Positions 1 to 14,278 are shown, counted from the stretch's first letter. The stretch is DNA of 64,000 nt from Lojkania enalia (GCA_010094045.1 ML986673.1:1-64000); one strand, 5' to 3'. Numbers and translations: made by a program. The notes: generated by a model not told the origin, from the sequence alone.

Positions 1-26
1 ATATACCTATAAAAGTACTTTAACTA
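1..26 (-). mobile_element. Left fragment of pogo-like copy B
   Basis: These 26 bases match copy A 997-1022 with one G-to-A difference and end at the TA into which copy A inserted. They join in frame with 1883-2740. Confidence 0.8.
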
Positions 27-1880
27 ACATACCTTACAAGCGAGCGGCCTATATAAGCGAACGGTCCACCCTATCAACTTTTTTAACCTTTATATACGTA
101 TAGCTTAACAACTAAGTAATATAATAGCAATTTACAACTTGCGCGATTATTCTATAGAAACCTCTGCATCCTTCTAGTATGTACGAGAATTATACCTAGT
201 CTTACCGCAGCAGCTATAACACGCTTTACGCTGTCCGCTCGTACCTAATCGCACCCCAAATTAGCGTATTATAGCCCGAGTTTCCTCCTCATCATCCTTT
301 TCAGCAATAATCATCTCTCCTTATACTTTTATTAGGGTCCCTTACGCTTGAATCTGCCTTTTTTTCTACTGTTTCCGTTTTATTGCTACTTTATTTGCTT
401 CTTAAAGGCTGACGATTTTATCGCGTATTAACCCGATCTAATATATTACTTTTATAGAGCCTTTCTTAAGCTGATTTAGCTTCTTAATAATAGAAGCTGG
501 TGAAGAACTTATATCCCTTTAAATCCGATTATAAATTAATATTAATTAAGCTTCTAGCTCGCGCGCGTTACTTAGTATTTTTACTTCCTATAAAGTATTA
601 TCTTATACTAGCAGTATTAGCGTACGAAGCTTTATATTAAGCTTTAAAAGTACCGCTTCTAGATTAAATAGGACTAGACCAGCTCCTTAAAAGCTTATAT
701 AGATATTATCCTTTATAATTAATATATTAAAAGCAGCTTTAAAGGCTGGAAAGAACTTAAGTTTTATAATATAGTTGATATAATTACATGCTAAGACTAA
801 GATCTAATTTCTATATACACGCTTTAATGGTAAGAAGCAGCCTATATCTAGTAGCTGTAATAGGTATAATAAATAAGCTGGTATATAGAGTAGAATAATA
901 CTCTATTCCTTGTAGAGTTTCTAGAAATTAAGCGAGTTATAACTATTATAACTATTAAAGATTAGTAGTCGACGCGCGCCTACTGTATAATCCCTTATAT
1001 ACCTATAAAAGTGCTTTAACTACTTAATACCGAGTTTATTTATTATCCAGCCGTTCTTACTAACTATAATAGCCTAGTTCTTAGGTATATTATTGCCTTC
1101 GTACTAGGCAGAGAGATAGTAGTAGCCAGTAATAATAATAAAAGGTGGGAGCGTCTAGCTAGTAGTATTAATCCCCTAAATTACTGAAATCTATTTATAA
1201 TTACCTAATTAAATTACCTTTAGTCGATTACGTCTCTCTATACCTATAATAACTAGTTATAATAAGATAACACCTATTCGAAAGCTAGATTCGTTAAAGT
1301 TGTATATATCCTTATTTACAATGCTATACTTCTCTTTAGTATACTGTATAAGTTTAAACCAGCTTTTAATTACCTTAAAATCTTCATATAGAGCTCTCTA
1401 GCGATTATAAGGCTGATTTAGGCGTGTCTTAAGCTTAGGAGTACGTCTAACAAAGTTCCTAGGCTAATATATACTAATCTAGCCTATACCGCGCTTAGTA
1501 AGCAAGCTATTAGCTATATCTTATACAGCGGCTAAGATAGGCGCAAATCCTTGCAAATCTAGGTTAAGTATGTATTAGACAATAACCTCCTCTTTAGGTT
1601 TTATCAGTCTTTTTAAGTTAGGCTTATAATTGTGCTATAAGCGGATTCCGGCGCGTTATTAGCGTACAGTTGTTTAAATCGCGTTAAATATTAAAGCAGC
1701 GCGTCTTTCGCTATTTATTTAGCCTCTTTTAGTAGCTAAGAGGGCTAAGTTTACTTGATTCTCGTTTTAGGCTGTATTCTTATTATTTTGTTATTATATT
1801 GTTGTTAAAAGCTTAGGTGTCGTGTTTTAGTAATAGGGTAGACTACTCGCTTATATAGGCCGCTCGCTTGTAAGGTACGT
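27..1880 (-). mobile_element. Pogo/Fot1-like DNA transposon, copy A (complete, 1,854 bp, dead)
   Basis: Both ends carry the same inverted repeat: read inward each begins ACGTACCTTACAAGCGAGCG (left copy ACATACC...), and TA flanks both ends (25-26 and 1881-1882), the target duplication expected for Tc1/mariner/pogo elements. On the minus strand the interior reads as a DDE transposase through many stops: NFNESSFRIGVI near 1300-1265 (family form NMDETGFMMGVI), then NSYNS, and LLQLLDIGCF near 860-830 (family form LLQPLDVGCF). This is the least RIP-mutated of the three sister copies, still holding many CG-rich codons, so it is probably the youngest. It is inserted in sister copy B. Stops in the frame rule out a working transposase. 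Confidence 0.9.
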
Positions 1881-2740
1881 TACTTAATACCGAGTTTATT
1901 TATTATCCAGCCGTTTTTACTAACTATAATAGCCTAGTTCTTAGGTATATTATTACCTTTATATTAGGTAGAGAGATAGTAGTAGCTAGTAATAATAATA
2001 AAGGGTAGGAGCGCCCAGCTAGCAGTATTAATCCCCTAAATTACTAAAATCTATTTATAATTATCTAATTAAATTACCTTTAGTCGATTATATTTCTCTA
2101 TATCTATAATAACTAGTTATAATAAAATAACGCCTGTTTAAAAGCTAGATTTATTAAAGTTATATATATCCTTATCTATAATATTATACTTCTCCTTAGT
2201 ATACTATATAAGCTTAAACTAGCCTTTAATTATCTTAAAATTTTCGTATAAAGCTTTCTAGCAATTATAAAGCTAATTTAAGCGTATCTTAAGCTTAGAA
2301 GTACGTCTAATAAAGTTCCTAGGCTAATATATACTAATCTAGCCTATACTATACTTAGTAAGTAAACTATTAGCTATATTTTATATAGTAGCTAAAATAG
2401 GTATAAATCCTCGCGAATCTAGGTTAAATATATATTAGATAATAACCTCCTCTTTAGGTTTTATTAGTCTCTTTAAGTTAGGCTTATAATTATATTATAA
2501 GCGGATTCCGGCGTATTATTAATATATAGTTATTTAAATTACGTTAAATATTAAAGTAGCGCGTCTTTCGCTATTTATTTAACCTCTTTTAATAGTTAAA
2601 AGAGCTAAGTTTACTTAATTCTCGTTTTAGGCTATATTCTTATTATTTTATTATTATATTATTATTAAAAGCTTAGGTATTATATTTTAATAATAGAGTA
2701 GACCGCTCGCTTATATAGGCCGCTTATTTATAAGGTACGT
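1881..2740 (-). mobile_element. Pogo/Fot1-like DNA transposon, copy B (right-hand part, interrupted by copy A)
   Basis: The sequence from 1883 matches copy A from 1023 onward and ends in the same terminal repeat at 2740, followed by TA (2741-2742). The missing continuation lies at window positions 1-26, which match copy A 997-1022. Copy A therefore landed in the TA of copy B and split it, and the rest of B lies beyond the left edge. B corresponds to the N-terminal half of the transposase on the minus strand and is far more RIP-mutated than A (most CA/TG sites have become TA), so it is older. Confidence 0.88.
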
Positions 2741-3238
2741 TAACTAGTTTAGTAGTATATATTCTAACTATATCTATACTAACTATACTTTTTAATATAC
2801 TATTTATAATAATAATAACTCTAAGCTAATATATAATAAATATACTAAGTATTATAGCCGTACTTATTTAGTATCTCTAAAAGATAATAGTAATAAGAGT
2901 AGTAGGTTTTTTAGTAGAATTTTTAGTAGTAGTTAATATTAGATTTAAAGCTAGATTAAATATATTTCTTATAATTTAAATATATATAATATATTATACT
3001 TAATTTTAAATACTTCTAAATATTTTAAGAGTTTTCTACTAGAATTTTACTTTAATACCAACTTTTTATATATTTTATATATTTAATACTTAACATATTA
3101 AGCTATATTCTCTTCTATAAAATTATATAATAACCTCCTAAAAATACTCGTTCTAGTTTATTACTTATTACTAGAATAGATAAAATATTTACTATAAATA
3201 TTAAAAGTTATAACTAGTATTTTCTTTATATACTTCTA

Positions 3239-5092
3239 ATATACTTTATAAATAAGCGGCCTATATAAGCGAGTAGTCTACCCTATTACTAAAACATAAT
3301 ACCTAAGCTTTTAATAATAATATAATAATAAAATAATAAGAATATAGTCTAAAACGAGAATTAAGTAAATTTAGCTTTCTTAGCTACTAAAAGAGGCTAA
3401 ATAAATAGTAAAAGATATACTATTTTAATATTTAATATAATTTAAACAATTATATACTAATAATATACTAGAATCTACTTATAGTATAATTATAAGTCTA
3501 ACTTAAAGAGATTAATAAAATTTAAAGAGGAGGTTATTATTTAATATATATTTAACCTAGATTTATAAGGATTTATACCTATCTTAGCTGCTATATAAAA
3601 TATAGCTAATAGCTTACTTACTAAGTGTAATATAGGCTAGATTAGTATATATTAGTCTAAGAACTTTATTAGACGTACTTCTAAATTTAAGATATATTTA
3701 AATTAACTTTATAATTATTAGAAAGTTCTATATAAAGATTTTAAGGTAATTAAAGGCTGGTTTAAACTTATATAGTATATTAAGAAGAAGTATAGTATTA
3801 TAGATAAGGATATATATAACTTTAATAAATCTAGCTTTTAAATAGATATTATCTTATTATAACTAGTTATTATAGGTATAGAAAGATATAATTAACTAAA
3901 GGTAATTTAATTAGGTAATTATAAATAGATTTTAATAATTTAGGGGATTAATACTACTAGCTAAATACTCCTACCCTTTATTATTATTACTAGCTACTAC
4001 TATCTCTCTACTTAGTATAAAAGCGATAATATACCTAAGAACTAGGCTATTACAGTTAATAAGAATAGCTAGATAATAAATAAACTCGGTATTAAGTAGT
4101 TAAAGTACTTTTATAGATATATAAAGAATTATATAGTAGGTACGTATTAACTACTAATCTTTAATAGTTATAATAGCTATAACTTATTTAATTTCTAGAA
4201 ATTCTATAAGAAATAGAGTATTATTCTACTCTATATATTAGCTTATTTATTATATCTATTACAGCTACTAGATATAGGCTACTTCTTACTATTAAAGCGT
4301 ATATATAGAAATTAAATCTTAGTCTTAATATATAATTATATTAACTATATTATAAAACTTAAGTTCTTTCTAGCTTTTAAAATTACTTTTAATATATTAA
4401 TTATAAAGGATAATATTTATATAAGCTTTTAAAGAGTTAGTCTAATCCTATTTAATCTAAAAGTAGTACTTTTAAAACTTAATATAAAGTTTTATATACT
4501 AATACTACTAGTATAAGATAATATCTTATAGGAAGTAAAAATACTAAGTAATACGCGCGAGCTAGAAGTTTAATTAATATTAATTTATAATTAGATTTAA
4601 AGGGATATAAATTCTTCGCTAGCTTCTATTATTAAGAAGCTAAATTAGCTTAAGAAAGGCTTTATAAAAGTAATATATTAGATTAGGTTAATATATAATA
4701 AAATTATTAGCCTTTAAAAAGTAAATAAAGTAGTAATAAAATAGAAATAGTAGAAAAAAAGGTAGATTTAAGTATAAGAGACCCTAATAAAAGTATAAAA
4801 AGAGATAATTATTACTAAAAAGAATAATAAAAAGGAAACTTAGGCTATAATATACTAATTTAGGGTGTAATTAAGTACGAGTAGATAGTATAAAGTATAC
4901 TATAGCCGCTGCGATAAGACTAGATATAATTTTTATATATACTAGAAGGATATAGAAGTTTTTATAGAATAATCGTATAAGTTATAAATTACTATTATAT
5001 TACTTAGTTGTTAAGCTATATATATATAAAGGTTAAAAAAGTTAATAGAGTAGACTATTTACTTATATAAGCTGCTCGCTTATAAGGTACGT
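3239..5092 (+). mobile_element. Pogo/Fot1-like DNA transposon, copy C (complete, 1,854 bp, dead)
   Basis: Same length as copy A and in opposite orientation. Ends carry the same terminal repeat, the left one RIP-converted on both strands (ATATACTTTATAAATAAGC for ACGTACCTTACAAGCGAGC), with TA at 3237-3238 and 5093-5094. The plus strand carries the same transposase with stops: the NF(N)KSSF segment near 3820-3850 and LLQLLDIGY near 4260-4285. It is heavily RIP-mutated. It interrupts the hAT transposase between its KYY..D segment and its C-terminal dimerisation segment. Confidence 0.88.
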
Positions 5093-5869
5093 TATACTAT
5101 TATTATAAAAGAGATACTTAAACTTTATATAGTATTTTAGTATAGTAATCCTTATATTTATTTTAACTTATTAGCTAAGTAATTTATTAATTAAACTTAT
5201 TAATAATCTAGTTAAACTTATTAAATTCTTATAGAAATATAATTTTAGGTATTTTATATAATACTAAATTTAGTTAAATTTATAAATCTTAATATTATAT
5301 TTAAAGCTCTTTTACTCTAGAAAGTATAATCTTTTAATAATCTTATTTCTACTAAATTTTTATATATTTTATATAATAATTTAGATAAAAAATAAGTAAA
5401 ATAGTATAGAAAGGTAAGTTATCTATTTTATAATAATACTTCTTAAACTTCTAAACTACTTATTAAATTTATATAAGTAAGTCTTTATTTATATAATAAG
5501 AATTTAAAAACTTCTCTATATATTTACTAAAAATATCTATTATAAAAAGAAGTTAATTAAATATAATATAGCTACCTTAAGTTTCTAGAATTACTTAGTA
5601 GAATAGCTATAAGAAGAAACTTATTATATAAAGAGCCTTTTAATTCTATAAAGAAAGATAGTTCTTTTTAAGTAATTTAAAATTCGCTTTAATATAATTA
5701 TTAATAGCTAACTCTTTCTTAAGTACTATACTTAATATTTAATACTAGCTATTCTACTATATAGAATTGTTAAGTAGAATTTACTATTATATTAAAGAAA
5801 TAAATTCTTTTATATAATTTACTAAGAAATAATAGTAAATAATAATATTATAAAGTTTTTCTAGAATAT

Positions 5870-6228
5870 TATTATAGATACTTTTACAGAAAACCTTATA
5901 CTAGACCTAATTAAGATTTAGAACTCTATATAGTAGGAAGAATAGGGTTAATATAAGGTATATAATATACTTAGTAGCTTAGTTAACTAAGTAACTAAAT
6001 ACGCTTAGTTGCTTAGCTAACTAAGTAAGAAGGAATAATAAAGAAACTAAATTATATTTAATAACCTTACAACTTTAACCTTTATAGCTTTTTATAGTTA
6101 ACTTAAATATTCTTTATATACTCTACTTATATACTTCTATTATAAGCCTATAAAAATAATCTCCTGTAGTACGTAATTACTCTTAGTTATTACCTTATCC
6201 TATATCTAGCTCTTTAGAAGCTATTATA
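5870..6228 (+). repeat. 5' LTR of Gypsy element O
   Basis: 359 bp, starting TATTATAGATAC (presumably TGTTATAG before RIP) and ending CTATTATA. It pairs with the 3' LTR at 19469-19827; the differences I see are mostly transitions. Confidence 0.88.
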
Positions 6229-7179
6229 CTTTAACTACTCTTATAAGACTAGAAGAAGTAAGACTAGTTAAACTACCCTAGTTATAAGAAAGGAGATACC
6301 TTTAGTAAGTAACGTAGGGAACTTACGTAAGTAGAATATCGGGATTAACTAGTAAGACTACCTCTTTAGAAGTAGATATAATAACTATATTTATATAAAT
6401 ATAGAACGAGTTAATATAATAATAGGAATAACTAGTCCTAGTAGACAAATAGATAAGAAGCTTAAAGAAGACTTAGAATAGTCTTCTTGAAAGTTTTAAA
6501 GGAATATAAGAAATAGTTAATAGTAAGTAAGGAATAGAACTTATAAGAATTATCTAGAAATTTAAGTAAGTTAAAAAAATACTACTAATAATATATTATT
6601 AGCAATAAATTAAATTAGTACTATTTAATAAGTTTAATAGAATTAGGTCTAAACTTAAAAGATTCCTAGTAGTAGTAAGAATTTATATTAATACTAACCT
6701 AGATATTATCTAATATAAGAATAAGAAAGTACTATTTATAGGAGCTTATCTAATAGATAAACTACTTAACTAGTTCTAGTCCTTCCTAATAGATTTTAAG
6801 AACTACGTAGAAGAATACTAGAAAAGTAAAACTAAAGTAATATTTATAAGTCTAGTATACTTCTAATAGAAATTTAAATTAGCGTTTAGGGATATTAATA
6901 AAGTATAAGTAGTAGAAGATAGACTCTACAACTTAGTTTAACTAGAATCTATTACCTTATATATATTAAGTTTTTAACAGCTCTTAAATAAAGTTGTATA
7001 AGACGACTATAATATAATAGTAAAGTTCTATAGAGGACTAAAAATAGAAATAAGAAGAGTAATAATATATATAAAATAACTATAGGATCTAGTATTATAC
7101 TTTTAACTAGTAAAAAGAATTAATAATAAACTATACTAGTTTAAAAATAAGAAAAGATAAGTATACTACTAAAGGGTAC

Positions 7180-7718
7180 TATTATAAATATAGAAAGCTA
7201 AGAGGCACCGCTTTTATAGCTAGGGCTTAATCTAATATTAGCTACTATAGAGGTTAACTCGGACGAGGACTAATAAGGTAGTAATAGGCAAGAGTATATT
7301 AGTAACTAGTTATTATATAGTAAGTAGTAGGACTGCAGGGACTAGAGAGATAATTAGCTGGACGATAAAGTATAGTATAACCTATATATATAACTATAGT
7401 AGAAGTGTTAGGTATAGTAGGACGGACCTAATAGACCTAATAGACCTAATAAGCTAGACTTAGCAGTCTTAGACGCGAATATATAAAGAAGGAGATTTTT
7501 TTATTAGATTAAATCCTTTATAGTTATTCTCGTAGATTTATCTTATTACTCTATTAGACTTCTAAATATACTTATTATATTCGAAAAACCGGCGAACCTA
7601 ATACTCTCTCTTTACTAAAACTACCACCTCTAACCAACCTAATATAAATAAAGCCCCGGCGTGTATACGACTGTAATAGTAGTTATTATATAGACTAATA
7701 GTATATAGGTTAGTAATA
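7180..7718 (+). repeat. 5' LTR of Gypsy element N
   Basis: 539 bp, beginning TATTATAAATATAG and ending TTAGTAATA. It is the same length as the 3' copy and differs from it mainly by transitions. Confidence 0.9.
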
Positions 7719-10700
7719 TAATAACTACCTAATATTAAGAGAATAGGAACTATCTAAAGATGTTTACTGCATTATAAAGTTAAGTTATAATAACCTAAAG
7801 GCTGTAAGCCCTAAAAGAAACTATAGTATAGAAAGTATAGAAATAGAAGACCTATATTATATAGATATAATATAAGCTAGCTGCAGCTAGAGCTAACCTG
7901 GCTAAAGCTAAATAACAAGTATAAGTTAAGATAGTTTTACTAAGAAAGTTTAACAGTAAGAAAGAATATATTAACCCTTTTCTTATATTAATAGAGCTAT
8001 ACTTTAGGTTTAATAGTACAACCTTCTTTCTAGACGAGGATAAGATCTTAGCTATAATAATAAATATAGAAGAGATACTACTAGTATAGGCTAAACTATT
8101 TATAGCAGATTAGCTGGAGAATAGAGGTAATATAAAGAAGACTAGAGAATCTATAGACAAACTCTTTAAGAGCTGGGAAGAATTTAAGAATAAGATCTAA
8201 AATATCTTCGGAAAAGTAGATGTAGAATAGGAAGTATAAAGGAAGCTACTAAGGCTAATCTAGACTAAGAGGGTAACAGATTATACTACAGAATTCTAGA
8301 AACTTAGTACTAGACTAGGATAGGACGATAGCGCATTAGTAGGAATCTTCTATAAAGGTCTTAAGGATAAGGTTAAGGATAACCTAGCTAGAGAAGAAAG
8401 GCTAATAGAACTATTAGAAATAATCGAATTGGCGGTTAGGATTAATAACCGTTAGCACAAGCAGGAGATAGAGAAAAGATCTTAGCCGCAGACATTCGTG
8501 TTAGTAAAGAAGGAAAGTAAGACGGTGCTATAGGACGGTAATCTAATAGTCCTTAGAAAAGTCGAAAAGGATAAAGGAAAGAACTACTAACGATTAAGGA
8601 TAAGCAATTTTAAGAAAGAAAGGCTTAAGGAAGAAGTATACCTTCTATATAGATAGAAAGGGTACTATACGAAAGAATATCTAAGTAAGAAAAAGGAAGC
8701 CTGAATAATAACTGCGCAACCTACTAATAGATACTAACAACTAATATAGTACTAGATATACTATATAGATAATAGATGCGGAATATACTGTTTAGTAAAA
8801 GAAAGAAGTAATTATTAACTATAGCTAAGAAGGGTAGTAGTAGTTATTAGGCGTATAGAATATCTACTAGAAGTACTAAGACTTAATAGTACGATAATCC
8901 TAGAAAGAATAAAGTAAAAGAAGTGCTAGATCTATAATAAAATATACTAGGTAAAGTTATATCTCTAAAAATACTAGAACGTTCTGTTCGAAGAAGTAAT
9001 ATTTCGAGATAGCTAAGACGTACTAGAGACTATAGTAAAGTTAGTAGGAAAAGTTATAAATAAAGAGATATTTAAGTATATATAGGAAATATACTAAGGC
9101 TACTCTATAGAGTTAGCGAAAGGTAAGAAAGGGAAATATATACTACCCTATAAGAACAGCTGTAAAAAAGATTAGGCTAGCTATTATTAGGATAATTACT
9201 AGATATATAAGGGTATTAAAATAAAGTTAGAAGTATAGTTAAGAATAGATATATAATTGTTACTAAGAATCTTACTATTTTAAAATGAAATAGAAGATTA
9301 TATAGAAAGCAGGTACTATTAAATTTATAGAAGTCTAATTTACCTTAGAATAGAGTATCTATACCGGCTTAGTAAAATCGTCGTAAAAGCCGAAGAGCTA
9401 AAAAAGGTAGTCTTAGAGGTAAAGGAGATATAGAGGGACGTTAGAAGATAACTTAACATTATAGCTTATAAGATAATAGGAGTAAGTATACTTAAAGAGG
9501 AGGAATATCCTAAGAATAATATATATTTAGAGGAATATAAAGTACTAAGCTAGAAATAATATATAGTTAGATACTAGTACTACTAAAATATATTTAGAGT
9601 ACTTAAATAGTAAGAATTAGATAAAGACTACTAACTAATTAAATAGTAATAGTATTTCTTAGAATAGAAGTATAAGATATATAGTAAATAAGTAAAGGCC
9701 GCTTATACCTAAGAACTATAGATAAGGTGTAGTATAGATAGATATCTACTATATAGAGGAGAAAAGGAGAAAGTAGGATTCTTCCCACCTTAGTTAAAAA
9801 ACTAAGCAGCCCTTAAGATAATAGCTACGCTGAGAAACTGGGCAGGAAAGCTGTTAGAAGAGTTACTAGTATAGTACCTTTATATATAGTACTCTAAGCA
9901 GAGTTTAATAGAAGGAAGCTTAGAATACTACTTAATAGTAAAGCTTTAGACACGTTTATATCGGCGTAATAGGTTTATAAGAATAATATAGAGTAGAGGG
10001 AAAAAGTAGTACCTTACACGATATACCTAGTAGATAATAAGTTAATAGACTATAGTAGAGGAGTTGTACTAATAGAGACTAAGAAGTAAGTACTTAATAT
10101 TATAGGATATACTGATATAAAGAGTATCGATATTATAAACCTAGGAAAATTTAATATATTACTAGATATAGACTAGCTAGCTAAATATAATTCTAGAGTA
10201 GATTAGTAGTAAAGGATAGTTTATAAGTTATAGAGCCGATCTAAAACGGAACGGGTAGTAGGATAGTATAAGGTAAGACGTCCTTCGGGTCTACAGTTAA
10301 TATAGAGAGTATTAGCAGCTATAATAGCGAGATATCTTAAGAAGATAAAATAGATGCTAGGTATTATTGTAGTACGAAAAGTATATAAGGAACTATAGGA
10401 CAATAGTATACTTTAAGAAATTTAAGAGGATTATAGCAAATTTATAGAGCTATATAAAGAAGTAGAGAACAGAGGGTTACTTAAGTATAAGGAATACGAC
10501 TATAAAATTATTATCGAGGATAAAAAGAAGCTAAAACCTAGTCTAATATATAACTTAAACTGAGAATAAAGAGAAGAACTTAAGAAGTATATCTAAAAGA
10601 ATTTAGCAAGAGGGTATATACAACTAAGCTAGAGTAAAATAGTATTACTAATATTATTCGTACCTAAGAAAAATAGTAAACTAAGGTTATATATAAACTA

Positions 10701-13700
10701 TAGACAGCTAAATAATATAACTAAGAAAAATAGATACCTATTACCTAGGATAATAGAACTTATAAGTTAGTTATAAGGAGCTAAGTAGTTTACAAAGTTT
10801 AATATAAGAGAAGGATACTACTAAATTTAGATAAAGAAGGGCTATAAATAGAAAACGGTATTTAAAATAAGAGAAGGTCTCTTTAAGTATCTAGTAATAC
10901 TATTTAGACTTATAAATATACTAGCAACCTTCTAAGCAGTTATAAATAACGTGTTAAGGGAATACTTAAATATATTTATAATAGTATACCTAGACAATAT
11001 TCTAGTCTATATAAATAGATTGCTAAGAGAGTATAAAGAATATGTTAGAAAAGTACTAGCAAAATTATAGGAGTATAAGTTACTTATAGCCCTAGAAAAA
11101 TGCGAGTTTTATAAAATAGAAATAGAGTTCTTAGAGTTTTAGATATCTAGAGATAGTATTAAGATAGAATAAGAAAAGGTTAAAGTAATACTAGAATAGC
11201 TAGTATCTATCTTAGTTAAATAAGTCTAATCCTTCTTAAGCTTCGTGAATTTCTACAGGAAATTTATAAGTAGGTACTTTAGAGTAGTAGCACCCTTAAT
11301 AGAGATTACTAAAAAAGAAAAGGGGTTTAAGTAGTAAGAAGTATAGTAAAAAGCCTTCGAAGAATTAAAAGCTTACTTTACTTCAGTATCTATACTAAGA
11401 ATACTAGACCTAGAGAAGTAATTCCGAGTGGAAACTAATACTTCGGATAAAGTAATAGGCGCTTACTTAAGTTAGTAAGATAAAGACGGAAAGTAGAGGC
11501 TATAAGCCTACTTTTTAAGAAAAATGAAATCAGAAGAACTTAACTATAATATATACGATAAGGAACTATTAGTAATAGTTAAAGCGTTAAAAGAATAGCG
11601 AGTATATTTAGTAGGAACTAAATACCTATTTAAAGTTTAGACGGACTATAAAAACCTTATATATTTTATAATAATAAAGGAATTTATAGAAAGATAAATA
11701 TAATAGGTAGAACGGTTAGTAGACTATAACTTTAGAATAACGCACTAGAAAGGGTTAGAAAATATAGCTACAGATGTACTGAGTTGTAGAGCTAACTATA
11801 TAATTAAAGAAAAGTATAAAAAAGACGCGATTCTATAATAGAAATTAGATAGATCCCTTATATATAACTACCTATAAGTCGCCTAAGTTATAAAACTAAC
11901 TAAGCTACTAGAGTTAGTAGAACTAGGGTTAGAAAGAAAATGCGATATAATTATAAATATAGTAGATTAGTTAACAAAATATACGTACTTTAGACTAGTA
12001 TTAGAAATAATAATAGTACCTAAACTAGTATATAAGTTATTATATATAGTATTTATAGAGTATAGAGTCCTAAAGTATATTACTTTAGATAGAGATAAGT
12101 TGTTTACATCTAAATACTAGTAAGGATAGATAGAGAAGATAGAAATCTAATAATAGATATTAACCAGTTTCTACCTATAAATAGATAGTTAGATAGAGTA
12201 AGTTAACTAGAGTCTAGAAACGTATTTAAGAATATATATTAATAAATAATAAGATAATTAGATTAAACTATTACCTATAGTATAGATAGCCTATAATAGA
12301 ATAACCTAAAATACGATAGGGATTATACTCTTTAAAGCTAATTATAGATAAAAAGCTGTTATATATTAGGAATAGAACGAGAAAGAGTCTCCAGTTCTAC
12401 TAGTAGACTAAAAAGCTAGGGAAATAAAAGAAATCTATAATTAGCTTAAAGAAAAGATTTAGTTAAAAAACCTTAAAATAGTAGAGTAAGCTAATAAGTT
12501 AAGGGTTAAAGGATTAACCTTTAAGGAGGAGGGTAAAGTTTTCCTATTAATAAAAAACTTAAAGACTAAAAGGCCTATAAAGAAGCTAGATTATAAAAGA
12601 ATAGGACTATTTCTAATTAAAGAATAGGTTAAACCTATAAATTTTAAACTAAAGCTACTAGAAAATATAAAGATATACCCAGTATTTTATAAGTTAAAAC
12701 TAGAACCAGTACTAGATAATATACTACTATAAGAAGCTATTAATATAGAACTAGAATAGGAATATAAAGTAGAATATATACTAGTAAAAAAACGGTTCGG
12801 ACGTTAGTAGAAGTATCTAGTAAAGTAGGAAGGATACCTATAAAAGGAAAGTTTATAGGAACTAGTATAGAACCTAACCAACTATACTACGAAGCTAAAA
12901 GAGTTTTACTAGAAGGCTAGAATAATAGGTTGTTAAGTAAAGCCTAGTTAGGAAGTAATAGTAGTAGTAATATAGAAGGAGCTTCTTATATAGAACTTAG
13001 AACAGTAGTAGAGGGCGCCTCGGATACAGCGGACTTCCTCTCTTCCTCCTCTAACTTCTCTTACTCTTCTATTAACTTTATCTCTCGTTTCCTAAGATTG
13101 AGACTATACTCCTCTAGAGAATAAACGCGCTTCTTAGTATACTTTAGATAAGAAAGAGCCGCCTAATAGCAACACGCGGATTCCTTAAGATAATAAATCC
13201 CCTCTTCCTTAACAGCTACAAAATCTTAATAGATAGAGGCAGACTTCTTATAGGCCTTTAATATATTTGCTAAGAAATAGCGAAAGATACCCTCAGTTAG
13301 GGAAAGATCGCAGGATAGACCCTAGGAAAGATACTCTCTATATATAGAAGAAAGAGTAGTATTACTATAATAGTTGCGGTTTATAAACTAACAGTTTAAA
13401 TAATAGTAAGACAGATCTATTATAATACCTAGTAAAAGAACTAAGCAACTAGTATAATAGTTATAGGTAGAAGTATTCTCACATTAGACCTTTAACATAG
13501 TAGAAAGGGAAAAGGAAAAAGAATAGGGCTATACTTATAAGCTAAGTAGGACCTACCAGAATATATAAAATACCGACCCTAGAATAGAAAAATATAAATA
13601 CGGTACTATAGTATACCTATACTAAATACGCTAAAAGCTAGAATAAGCTACTAGAAATAATAGGGTACTATATCTAAACGGAATAAGTAAGGTAATAGAT

Positions 13701-13739
13701 TAAGAAGTTTCAAGATAAACCTATAGAGGGGGGAGCGGG

Positions 13740-14278
13740 TATTATAAATATAGAAAGCTAAGGGGTACTACTTCTATAGCTAGGGCTTAATCCAATATCA
13801 GCTACTATAGAGGTTAACTTAGACGAGGACTAATAAGGTAGTAACAGGTAAGAGTACGTTAGTAACCAGTTATTATATAGTAAGTAGTAGGACTGTAAAG
13901 ACTAGAGAGATAATTAGCTAGATAATAAAGTATAGTATAACCTATATACGTAACTATAGTAGAAGTATTAAGTATAGTAGGACGGACCTAACAGACCTAA
14001 TAGACCTAATAAGCTAGGCTTAGCAGTCTTAAATATAAATATATAAGGAAGGAGATTTCCTTATTAAATTAAATCTTTTATAGTTATTTTCGCAGATTTA
14101 TCTTATTACTCTATTAGACTTCTAAATATACTTATTATATTTAAAGAACCGGCGAACCTAATACTCTCTCTTTACTAAAACTACCACCTCTAACCAATCT
14201 AATATAAATAAGGCCCTAGCACGTATACAACTGCAATAGCAGTTGTTATATAGACTGATAGTATATAGGTTAGTAATA
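13740..14278 (+). repeat. 3' LTR of Gypsy element N
   Basis: 539 bp partner of 7180-7718, followed directly by the TSD GGTAC and then by the interrupted coding region of element O. Confidence 0.9.

Larger units (their letters stand above)
7180..14278 (+). mobile_element. Ty3/Gypsy chromovirus-type retrotransposon N, nested inside O
   Basis: 7,099 bp bounded by two 539-bp LTRs (7180-7718, 13740-14278) with the TSD GGTAC on both sides (7175-7179, 14279-14283), so the insertion in O is defined to the base. The plus strand reads through stops as RT from about 10560 (KLRLYINYRQLNNITKKNRY near 10680-10740; VYLDNILVY at 10984-11010), RNase H near 11380-11620, integrase near 11900-12400 (ending NTIGIILFKANYR near 12310-12350), and a clear chromodomain near 12755-12890 (EYKVEYILVKKRF, KYLVK.EGYL). 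About 850 bp follow before the 3' LTR with no recognised domain. It is RIP-mutated and non-coding today. Confidence 0.9.

Noticed and set aside
10221..10403. 60-codon minus-strand ORF in the AT-rich block
   Set aside because: It lies antisense to the Gypsy N pol region and has no motif; chance open frame.
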